From an uncultured bacterium (GTDB lineage Bacteria; Bacillota; Clostridia; Oscillospirales; Oscillospiraceae), in the NCBI GenBank assembly GCA_905215425.1, contig CAJMQD010000051.1:1-6675 (forward strand): a stretch of DNA of 6,675 bases, given 5' to 3'. Under the pieces are notes generated by a model. That model had not been told where the DNA came from and did no database searches. It saw nothing but the letters and a program-made list of their open reading frames with translations. Below are positions 1 through 5,323 of this stretch, one piece after another. Both the position numbers and the translations under genes were made by a program. Each line of letters begins with the position of its first letter. Positions within the stretch are counted from its first letter, which is position 1.

Positions 1-1292
1 TGGTCGGCAATGATTAGACAGGGGTCGTTGGAGAACTCACGGGCCACCACGACTTTTTGGATATTACCGCCGGACAGGTTGTCTACCCGCTGGTCCCGGG
101 ATTTACACAGCACGGTGTAGTCCTGGATCAAGCGGTCGGTCTCCTCGTGGATGGCCTTCATGTCAAACAGCAGGCCTTTGTTCAGGCGTTTTTCGCCGCA
201 GCGGTCAGAGATGATGTTCTCCTGGATGGAGGCAGCTCCGGCAATGCCGTAGAGCATACGGTCTTCCGGTACCAGAGAGACGCCCTTCTTCCGAATGTCC
301 CGCTGGGAAAGGCCGATGATATTTTCGCCGTTTACGGTGACGGTGCCGGAGTTGGGGGTGTTCAGGTGGAACAGCATATCCACCAGCTCTTTCTGGCCGT
401 TGCCCTCTACGCCGGCGATACCGAGAATTTCGCCCTTGCGCACCGAGAAAGACACCTTGTCCAGCATCTTCTTGCCCCACTCGTTGACATACTCCAGGTC
501 GCGCACCCGCAGCACTTCGTCTGTGGGCTTGGCGCGGTCCTTTTCCACCTTCAGTACCACGTCGCGGCCCACCATCAGGCGGGAGATGACCTCCGGCGTG
601 ACGTCACTGGTGTTATGGACGCCCATGGAGCGGCCGCCGCGGAGAATGGTCATGCGGTCGGTGATCTCCATGATCTCGTTCAGCTTGTGGCTGATGAAGA
701 TGATGGTATAACCGTCCTTCTTCAGGTTGACCAGCTCCCGGAACAGCTCGCTGGTTTCCTGGGTGGTCAGTACGGCGGTGGGCTCGTCCAGGATCAGGAT
801 CTTGGCGCCGCGCACCAGCGCCTTCAGGATCTCTACCTTCTGTTTCATACCCACGGGGATGTCCATCACCTTGGCGGTGGGGTCCACGTGCAGGTTAAAG
901 CGCTTGGAATATTCCTCCGTGAGTTCCACGGCTTTTTTCTTATCAATAAATAGTCCGGACTTTTTCGGCACCATGCCCAGGACCATATTTTCTGCCACAG
1001 TCAAGCTGGGAACCAGCATGAAGTGCTGATGCACCATACCGATGCCCTTGGAAATGGCCACCGTGGGAGAAGACAGGTTTACTTTTTCGCCGTTGACCCA
1101 GATCTCGCCCTCGGTGGGCTGCTCCAGGCCAAACAACATTTTCATCAACGTGGATTTTCCGGCGCCGTTTTCTCCCATCAGGGCGTGGATCTCACCCCTG
1201 CGGATGTTCAGGTCTACGCCCTGGTTGGCGGCGATACCGTTGGGATACACCTTAGTGATCCCTTTCATTTGGACAACATATTCCTCTGCCAT
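1..1292 (-). CDS. Nucleoside/simple-sugar-type ABC transporter, double ATP-binding protein (3' end cut by window edge)
   Basis: This is the cytoplasmic ATPase of a BMP-type nucleoside importer, similar in kind to B. subtilis NupO (YufO). The frame is open from ATG 1292-1290 to base 1, giving 430 residues of a family usually about 500 long, so the C-terminal end is missing. It holds two nucleotide-binding domains. NBD1 has Walker A GENGAGKST (residues 40-48), Q-loop VHQHF (87-91), a degenerate signature PVGMKQK (146-152), Walker B ILILDEP (165-171) and H-loop ISHK (200-203). NBD2 starts near residue 255. It has a degenerate P-loop (GVEGNGQKEL), a canonical signature LSGGN (406-410) and the start of Walker B LIIAD (426-430). 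A GGGAGG ribosome binding site lies 8 bases before the ATG. It sits 150 bases downstream of the lipoprotein gene on the same strand, and the permeases probably follow off the window. The family is certain. Nucleosides as substrate are inferred from the BMP partner and the neighbouring salvage genes. Confidence 0.95.
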   Translation of the reverse strand, partial: MAEEYVVQMKGITKVYPNGIAANQGVDLNIRRGEIHALMGENGAGKSTLMKMLFGLEQPTEGEIWVNGEKVNLSSPTVAISKGIGMVHQHFMLVPSLTVAENMVLGMVPKKSGLFIDKKKAVELTEEYSKRFNLHVDPTAKVMDIPVGMKQKVEILKALVRGAKILILDEPTAVLTTQETSELFRELVNLKKDGYTIIFISHKLNEIMEITDRMTILRGGRSMGVHNTSDVTPEVISRLMVGRDVVLKVEKDRAKPTDEVLRVRDLEYVNEWGKKMLDKVSFSVRKGEILGIAGVEGNGQKELVDMLFHLNTPNSGTVTVNGENIIGLSQRDIRKKGVSLVPEDRMLYGIAGAASIQENIISDRCGEKRLNKGLLFDMKAIHEETDRLIQDYTVLCKSRDQRVDNLSGGNIQKVVVAREFSNDPCLIIAD

Positions 1293-1322
1293 GAGGAGTC
1301 CCTCCCGTTCTTGAGTTAAGGG

Positions 1323-1343
1323 CGGAGAGCAAGCAGCTCTCCG
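1323..1343 (-). other. Hairpin in the lipoprotein-ATPase intergenic region, proximal to the ATPase gene
   Basis: A perfect 8-bp inverted repeat (CGGAGAGC, 1323-1330, with 1336-1343) encloses a 5-base loop. It lies 31 bases upstream of the ATPase start on the minus-strand transcript. No T-run follows it on either strand, so it is not a classical terminator. It may shape mRNA decay or translation of the ATPase gene; this role is inference. Confidence 0.5.
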
Positions 1344-1381
1344 GTTGGTATTAAGAAAGAATAAAGGAGCCAATAGGGAGA

Positions 1382-1409
1382 GAGGGGGCTGGAGAGACCC
1401 AGCCCCCTC
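1382..1409 (-). other. Strong GC-rich hairpin just downstream of the lipoprotein gene
   Basis: A perfect 11-bp inverted repeat (GAGGGGGCTGG, 1382-1392, with 1399-1409) encloses a 6-base loop, 34 bases after the lipoprotein stop codon. On the minus-strand transcript it is followed by a pyrimidine-rich stretch (TCTCCCTATTGG) but not by a proper U-tract. It could be a weak or partial terminator, or a stabiliser of the mRNA 3' end that keeps the binding protein in excess over the transporter. This is a common arrangement in ABC importer operons. The structure is seen; the function is inferred. Confidence 0.6.
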
Positions 1410-1442
1410 GGTTAGGGATATTCAGTTTATGCTTTGATGTAC

Positions 1443-2588
1443 TCAGGGACGGACAGAATCGCGCAGGCCGACGATCTTGTTGTCGGTGTCGCCGATGGCG
1501 GTGTCCACAGTCAGAGTACCGGCCTTGATGGCCTCCTCGGCGGCAGTGATGGCAGCCTTGCACTCGTCGCTGGCATAGGTGGCGAAGTTCTTGTCGGTGA
1601 CCATACCGACGCCGCCCTCGGCCAGACCCAGCTGGACCTCGGTGCCCCAGTGCTCGCTGCCGGCATCCAGCTCGTCAAAGACCCAGATCAGGGAGTTGCC
1701 GATGTTCTTCAGACCGGAAGTCAGGGTGATGGCGGCCAGGTCAGGACCGAAGGTCAGCTCCTGGTCGGAGTCAACGCCCAGGAAGTAGGCCTTGCCGGTC
1801 TCCAGAGCAGCCTCGGCGGCGCCGTTACCAGCGTTGCCGGCCACGCCCCAGATGACGTCGCACTTGTTGTCGTTGATCATGGACAGGCCGAACTCCTTGG
1901 CGATGGCGGTGTCCACATAGTCGTTGGTGTAGCGGGTGTCGACCTTGATGTCGGGGTTCACGGACTGAGCGCCCTCGATGAAGCCGAACAGGAAGTCGTT
2001 GATGACGGGGGAGTCCACGCCGCCCACAAAGCCGATGACAGCATCCTCGTTGATCTTGTCGATGGAGGTGTCAGAGGTGACATAAGCGGCAAAGATGCCC
2101 ATCAGATAGCCCATGTCGTTCTGCTTGTAGGTGATGTTCAGAACGTTGGAGTTCTGGCCGGCGTAGGTGTTGTCGTCGAAGATGATGTACTTCTGCTCGG
2201 GGTACTTGGTGGCGACTTCCTTCAGGTAGTCGGGCATCTGGTAAGTACCGCAGATGATCACGTCGTACTCCTTGGACTCGGACACCTCGTACAGGGTATC
2301 CAGCCACTTGGGCTGATCCTCGGCGGTGCCGCCCAGCTCGATGGTGCGCAGGGTGATGCGGCCATCGGCCTTCAGGGTCTGCAGGCCAGCCTCGGCGGAG
2401 TCGAAGAAGGACTTATCGCCCAGGTTGCCGTTGACAACATAGGCCACGTTGTAGACCTTCTTATCAGGGGTGCTGGTGCTGGTACTGTTGGAGCCGGGGG
2501 TGGAGACGTTGGGGGTCTCCTTCTTGCCGCAGGCGACCAGAGACAGGGACATGGTCAGAGCAAGGGCGAGAGCAAGAAACTTTTTCAC
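1443..2588 (-). CDS. BMP/PnrA-family nucleoside-binding lipoprotein (ABC transporter substrate-binding protein)
   Basis: This 381-residue extracellular lipoprotein should capture nucleosides and deliver them to the ABC importer encoded downstream. It has a short signal peptide: MKK, then a hydrophobic stretch, then lipobox LVAC with Cys20 as the lipidation site. A Ser/Thr/Pro-rich tether runs over about residues 21-44. The mature domain shows family motifs: NLGDKSFFDS (55-64), the FDD (137-139) that follows a predicted strand, and GVDSDQ (271-276). These correspond to ligand-contacting regions in PnrA-type proteins. The start is GTG (2588-2586), chosen because a perfect AGGAGG lies 8 bases before it and the signal peptide begins there. 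A strong sigma-A-like promoter lies about 70-100 bases upstream. The C-terminus is odd: the frame ends CCC-TGA, while the +1 frame continues as EYIKA and stops at 1427-1429 (see findings). The family is certain. The exact ligand is not shown by the sequence, but purine nucleosides are likely from the divergent adenosine deaminase operon. Confidence 0.95.
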   Translation of the reverse strand: MKKFLALALALTMSLSLVACGKKETPNVSTPGSNSTSTSTPDKKVYNVAYVVNGNLGDKSFFDSAEAGLQTLKADGRITLRTIELGGTAEDQPKWLDTLYEVSESKEYDVIICGTYQMPDYLKEVATKYPEQKYIIFDDNTYAGQNSNVLNITYKQNDMGYLMGIFAAYVTSDTSIDKINEDAVIGFVGGVDSPVINDFLFGFIEGAQSVNPDIKVDTRYTNDYVDTAIAKEFGLSMINDNKCDVIWGVAGNAGNGAAEAALETGKAYFLGVDSDQELTFGPDLAAITLTSGLKNIGNSLIWVFDELDAGSEHWGTEVQLGLAEGGVGMVTDKNFATYASDECKAAITAAEEAIKAGTLTVDTAIGDTDNKIVGLRDSVRP

Positions 2589-2596
2589 GATACTAA

Positions 2597-2602
2597 CCTC
2601 CT
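2597..2602 (-). promoter_or_regulatory. Ribosome binding site of the lipoprotein gene (fixes a GTG start)
   Basis: A perfect AGGAGG on the minus strand lies 8 bases upstream of GTG 2588-2586. This supports GTG as the true start, as does the MKK-type signal peptide that begins at that codon. Confidence 0.85.
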
Positions 2603-2659
2603 AAAAAATATATTCCAAAGGGACGTTCTAAGCCAAAATAACGTATTCGGAATGAGTTA

Positions 2660-2688
2660 ATTGTATTCTTTTTCTATCCGCTTGTCAA
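2660..2688 (-). promoter_or_regulatory. Strong sigma-A-type promoter for the lipoprotein/ABC transporter unit
   Basis: On the minus strand a perfect -35 TTGACA (2688-2683) is followed after exactly 17 bases by -10 TACAAT (2665-2660), five of six to consensus. Transcription would start near 2653 and give a leader of about 65 bases before the GTG. A 9-base near-perfect palindrome, ATTCCGAAT (2645-2653), lies right at the predicted start of transcription and could be an operator. No matching regulator is visible in the window. Confidence 0.8.
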
Positions 2689-2710
2689 TTTATTCTGGTG
2701 TGTTTATCTT
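2682..2710 (+). promoter_or_regulatory. Candidate promoter for the adenosine deaminase operon, sharing the -35 region with the divergent promoter
   Basis: On the plus strand TTGTCA (2682-2687, five of six to -35 consensus) is followed after 17 bases by TATCTT (2705-2710, four of six to -10 consensus). The -35 overlaps the -35 of the divergent lipoprotein promoter by five bases. It would give a leader of about 145 bases before the deaminase start. A weaker alternative is TTGACG near 2773 with TAACAT 18 bases later. Confidence is moderate because the -10 is imperfect. Confidence 0.4.
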
Positions 2711-2850
2711 TTTTATACAAAATGAAAAAGGATTTGTTGCCATTTCTGCCAAAAATCCAGAGAGAAAATTTCCTTGACGGAAGACGGCGGTGGGGGGTAA
2801 CATGGGGAAGAATGATATATGTACACAGCGGAGGGACAGCCGCAAAAGAA

Positions 2851-2858
2851 AAGGAGGA
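2851..2858 (+). promoter_or_regulatory. Ribosome binding site that sets the adenosine deaminase start
   Basis: AAGGAGGA lies 4 bases before ATG 2863. The same frame is open further upstream to about 2698 with other possible starts (ATG at 2722, ATG at 2812), but the ATG at 2722 has no ribosome binding site. Deaminase homology begins only a few residues after 2863. Confidence 0.85.
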
Positions 2859-2862
2859 TTCT

Positions 2863-3867
2863 ATGCTGCATACACAGTTTCCAAAGCTCGACCTGCATCT
2901 GCATCTGGATGGCTCTGTGCCGCCGGAGACGCTGTTTCAGCTGGCAAAGGAGCAAGGCGTTCCGGTCCCCGGAGAGACGCTGGCGGGCTATCTGGAGTAT
3001 ATTCGCCGCTGCGTCCAGTGCGGCAGCGTGAACGAGTATTTAAAGATGTTTGATCTGCCCGTGGCCGTGATGCAGGACGGGAACAGCCTGGCCCGGGTGA
3101 CCAGAGAGCTGATCTGCCTGCTGTACCGCCAGGGCCTGGCCTACGCAGAGATCCGCTTCGCCCCCCAACTGCATACCCGCAAGGGGCTGAGTCAGGCCGG
3201 AGCGGTAGAGGCCGTGCTGGCAGGGCGGGAACAGGGCTTGAAGGAGTGCCCCGGATTTGACGTGGGCATCCTGTGCTGCATGATGTGCATTGGGCCGGAG
3301 ACCGCGAATTGGAAGGAGAACGCCGAGACGGTGGAGGTGACCCATGCCTATCTGGACCGGGGTGTTGTGGGCCTCGATCTGGCCGGAGCGGAGGGCATCG
3401 TGCCCCTGAAAAACTTCGCCCCCCTGTTCCAACGGGCGGCGGAGCTGGGGATCCCCTGCACCTGCCACGCCGGGGACAGCCAGGGACCGGATACGGTGCG
3501 GGATGCCATGGACTTCGGCGCCAGGCGCATCGGCCACGGACACCATATTTACGATGATCCGGAGCTGGTACAGAGGGCCATCCGGGAGGGGATCACGATT
3601 GAAGTGTGTCCCACCAGCAACATCCAGTGCATGACCCAGCCCTCTTACGGGCAGCATCCGGCCAAAAAGCTGCTGGATATGGGGCTGAACGTGACCATCA
3701 ATACGGACAACATGACCTTTGCCGGGGTGGATCTTGAGGCGGAGTATGACCACTGTCTGCGGGAGATGGGCTTTGCGCCGGAGGATCTGGTGAAAATGAG
3801 CGAAAATTCCGTCCGGGCGGCCTTCTTGCCCCAGGAGAAGAAAAAAGCCCTGCTGGAAAGTAAGTAA
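2863..3867 (+). CDS. add: Adenosine deaminase (adenosine/AMP deaminase superfamily)
   Basis: This is a cytoplasmic zinc enzyme predicted to convert adenosine or deoxyadenosine to inosine and ammonia, the first step of purine nucleoside salvage. It has 334 residues, the usual length. The metal site motif LHLHLDGS carries His12 and His14 near the N-terminus. CHAGDSQGP follows, with zinc ligand His202. Next come RIGHGHH with His225, CPTSNIQC, and NTDN with zinc ligand Asp282. Two positions differ from mammalian and E. coli ADA. Residue 205 is Asp where the catalytic Glu of HAGE is expected, and residue 283 is Asn where the second Asp of TDDP stands; TDN is, as I recall, common in some bacterial ADA-like proteins. 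So deamination of a related aminopurine nucleoside is possible instead. It is first in the plus-strand unit, divergent from the nucleoside importer, and followed by a structured repeat and three more genes. The family is certain and the substrate is probable. Confidence 0.9.
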   Translation: MLHTQFPKLDLHLHLDGSVPPETLFQLAKEQGVPVPGETLAGYLEYIRRCVQCGSVNEYLKMFDLPVAVMQDGNSLARVTRELICLLYRQGLAYAEIRFAPQLHTRKGLSQAGAVEAVLAGREQGLKECPGFDVGILCCMMCIGPETANWKENAETVEVTHAYLDRGVVGLDLAGAEGIVPLKNFAPLFQRAAELGIPCTCHAGDSQGPDTVRDAMDFGARRIGHGHHIYDDPELVQRAIREGITIEVCPTSNIQCMTQPSYGQHPAKKLLDMGLNVTINTDNMTFAGVDLEAEYDHCLREMGFAPEDLVKMSENSVRAAFLPQEKKKALLESK

Positions 3868-3874
3868 AACAAAA

Positions 3875-3983
3875 CCCGTCATTCCGAGGCAGTGACCGAT
3901 GTCACTGCCGTGGGAATCCGTATCCCCAAAGTTTGAGAAAACGGATTGTCGCGCCAGTTTGTGAACTGGCTCGCAATGACAGG
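3875..3983 (+). repeat. Cloverleaf-like palindromic dispersed repeat (MITE/REP-like) between the deaminase and hydrolase genes
   Basis: This non-coding block of about 109 bases is made almost wholly of nested inverted repeats. The outer arms are 3875-3888 and 3970-3983, 12 of 14 paired, of the type GTCATTnCGAG. Inside them are a perfect 9-bp stem with a CGAT loop (3888-3909), a central stem (3915-3921 with 3941-3947, 7 bp) around a 19-base loop, and a perfect 7-bp stem with a TGTG loop (3953-3970). As RNA or extruded DNA this would form a four-way, tRNA-like cross. The terminal sequence resembles a class of GTCATTGCGAG-type dispersed repeats that I recall from many bacterial genomes. Only one copy lies in this window, so membership of a repeat family is from memory. 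A second partial outer arm (CCCGTCA at 3875 with TGACGGG at 3988-3994) suggests an alternative pairing or an edge duplication. Confidence 0.75.
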
Positions 3984-4031
3984 ATATTGACGGGAAAGAG
4001 AAGGCAAGACAGAGTAAAAGGAGAATACACA

Positions 4032-4562
4032 ATGGACATCCTGTTTGTCATCGACTATCAAAAGGACTTTGTAGACGGGGCCCTTGGCTTTGCCGGGGCG
4101 GAGAAACTGGACGAGAAAATTGCGGCTCGGGTGCGGGAATACGGCCCTGGCCGGGTGTGGTACACCATGGATACCCACTACGAGGACTATTTAAATACCC
4201 GCGAGGGGAAAAATCTGCCCGTGCCCCACTGCATCCGCGGCACCGAGGGGTGGAAGAATTACGGACGGACGGCGGAGGCACTGGAGGAAGTGGGCGCGGT
4301 AGGCATCGAAAAGCTCACCTTCCCCATGGATCTGGGGGACCCCGCAGTTCTGGCCAAGCTGCCGGAGCAGGTGGACCGGATCGAGCTGTGCGGGCTGGTG
4401 TCCAACATCTGTGTGGTCAGCAATGCCTCTGTACTCCAGGGCCACTACCCCAATGCCCAGCTGACGGTGGACGCTCAGCTTACCGACAGCTTTGACAAGG
4501 AGCTGCACGAGAAGGTGCTGGATGTTTTGTCCGGCTTACAGGTAAAAGTGTTGAATCGTTAA
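4032..4562 (+). CDS. Isochorismatase/nicotinamidase-like cysteine hydrolase
   Basis: This 176-residue cytoplasmic hydrolase has the typical length of the isochorismatase-like fold. The catalytic triad of the family is visible: Asp8 in VIDYQKDF, Lys94 in GIEKLTF, and nucleophile Cys127 in CGLVSNICVVSN, just after the expected cis-peptide position. Possible metal ligands of nicotinamidase type are Asp47 and His49 (TMDTH) and His66 (LPVPHCIRGTEGW), a pattern shared with PncA-like amidases. The likely reaction is amide hydrolysis, for example nicotinamide to nicotinate, but this family is broad and the substrate cannot be read from the sequence. ATG 4032 was chosen because AAAGGAG ends 8 bases before it and homology starts immediately; the frame is open upstream only into the repeat. 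It is 14 bases before the phosphorylase gene, so the two are probably co-transcribed. Confidence 0.85.
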   Translation: MDILFVIDYQKDFVDGALGFAGAEKLDEKIAARVREYGPGRVWYTMDTHYEDYLNTREGKNLPVPHCIRGTEGWKNYGRTAEALEEVGAVGIEKLTFPMDLGDPAVLAKLPEQVDRIELCGLVSNICVVSNASVLQGHYPNAQLTVDAQLTDSFDKELHEKVLDVLSGLQVKVLNR

Positions 4563-4576
4563 AAGGAGGAAGTACT

Positions 4577-5323
4577 ATGCTGCAGCCCCACATCCAGCTG
4601 GACGATACCTTAAATATAAAATATGCGATTCTTCCCGGTGACCCGGGCCGTCTGGACCGCATCGCTCTGCAGTTGGAGAAGGTAGAGGAGCTGGCCTATA
4701 ACCGGGAATTCCGCAGTCTGCGGGGCCTGTATAAGGGAGTGCCTGTGTTGGCGATCTCCACCGGGATCGGCGGCAGCTCTGCGGCCATTGCCATTGAGGA
4801 ACTGCACAAGATCGGCGTTGAAGCCATGATTCGCATTGGCTCCTGCGGCGCGCTGCAAAAGGGCATCGCCATCGGCGACCTGATTTTTGCCTGCGGAGCC
4901 ATCCGGGACGACGGCGCTTCCAAGGCCTATGTGGACGTCCGGTATCCCGCCGTGCCCGACACCGATTTGCTGGTCAACTGCATCGGGGCGGCCCGGGAGA
5001 AGGGCTGGCCCTGCCATGTGGGGGTGGTCCACAGCCACGAGAGCTTCTACATTGACACCAATGAGGAAGAATCCGCCCACTGGTCGGCCATGGGTGCCCT
5101 GGGAGCGGACATGGAGACGGCGGCCCTGTTCACCGTGGGCCGTATCCGCGGTGTGCGCACGGCGTCCATTCTGAACAATGTGGTTCTGTACGGACAGGAT
5201 ACGGCGGACGCTGTGGCCGACTATGCCGGAGGCGAGGACATGAGCGCCGTAGGGGAGCAGCGGGAAATCGCTGTGGCGCTGGAGGCCCTGTATCGTATTG
5301 CCCGGGAGGACAGAAAACAATGA
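4577..5323 (+). CDS. Nucleoside phosphorylase, NP-I family (uridine phosphorylase/purine nucleoside phosphorylase type)
   Basis: This 248-residue cytoplasmic enzyme should split a nucleoside with phosphate into free base and ribose-1-phosphate. The phosphate-binding motifs are clear: LPGDPGR (19-25), STGIGGSSA (61-69) and RIGSCGA (86-92, with Arg86 and Ser89). The ribose-binding segment is ADMETAALF (177-185, Glu180). Overall order and length match the hexameric Udp/DeoD group, and the N-terminal half is most like uridine phosphorylase. However, the uracil-recognising Gln-x-Arg of E. coli Udp is absent from the region after SFY (156-158), which reads IDTNEEESAHW. The proton-donating Asp of DeoD near the C-terminus is also not seen (ILNNVV stands there). 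Base specificity is therefore open; inosine would fit the upstream deaminase. AGGAGG lies 7 bases before ATG. The last 4 bases overlap the next gene as ATGA, so translation is probably coupled. Confidence 0.9.
   Translation: MLQPHIQLDDTLNIKYAILPGDPGRLDRIALQLEKVEELAYNREFRSLRGLYKGVPVLAISTGIGGSSAAIAIEELHKIGVEAMIRIGSCGALQKGIAIGDLIFACGAIRDDGASKAYVDVRYPAVPDTDLLVNCIGAAREKGWPCHVGVVHSHESFYIDTNEEESAHWSAMGALGADMETAALFTVGRIRGVRTASILNNVVLYGQDTADAVADYAGGEDMSAVGEQREIAVALEALYRIAREDRKQ

Noticed and set aside
57..953. Plus-strand open frame (298 residues) opposite the ABC ATPase
   Set aside because: The minus-strand frame contains both Walker motifs and signatures of two ATPase domains in the right order, so the plus frame is a shadow.
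1434..2660. Long plus-strand open frame (408 residues) opposite the lipoprotein gene
   Set aside because: It is antisense to a gene with a clear signal peptide, lipobox and family motifs. Its composition (Val, Gly, Asp, His rich, no known motifs) is what a GC-biased shadow frame gives, and it has no ribosome binding site.
2698..2862. In-frame N-terminal extension of adenosine deaminase, or a small leader peptide starting at ATG 2722
   Set aside because: The frame is open, but the ATG at 2722 has no ribosome binding site, the residues do not resemble any family sequence, and the AAGGAGGA site marks ATG 2863.
2711..2862. Purine riboswitch in the deaminase leader
   Set aside because: I looked for the conserved purine aptamer elements and paired stems and found none. 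The leader shows no convincing structure.
3987..4015. TTGACG upstream of the hydrolase as an internal promoter
   Set aside because: No acceptable -10 lies 16-19 bases downstream (CAGAGT, AGAGTA, GAGTAA), and the sequence there is the purine-rich ribosome binding region.
3040..4032. Long minus-strand open frame (330 residues) opposite the deaminase and the repeat
   Set aside because: It reads through both the deaminase coding strand and the palindromic repeat, shows no recognisable domain, and has no promoter or ribosome binding site.
4610..5320. Minus-strand open frame (236 residues) opposite the phosphorylase
   Set aside because: It is the antisense shadow of a well-supported gene, with no motif or start signal of its own.
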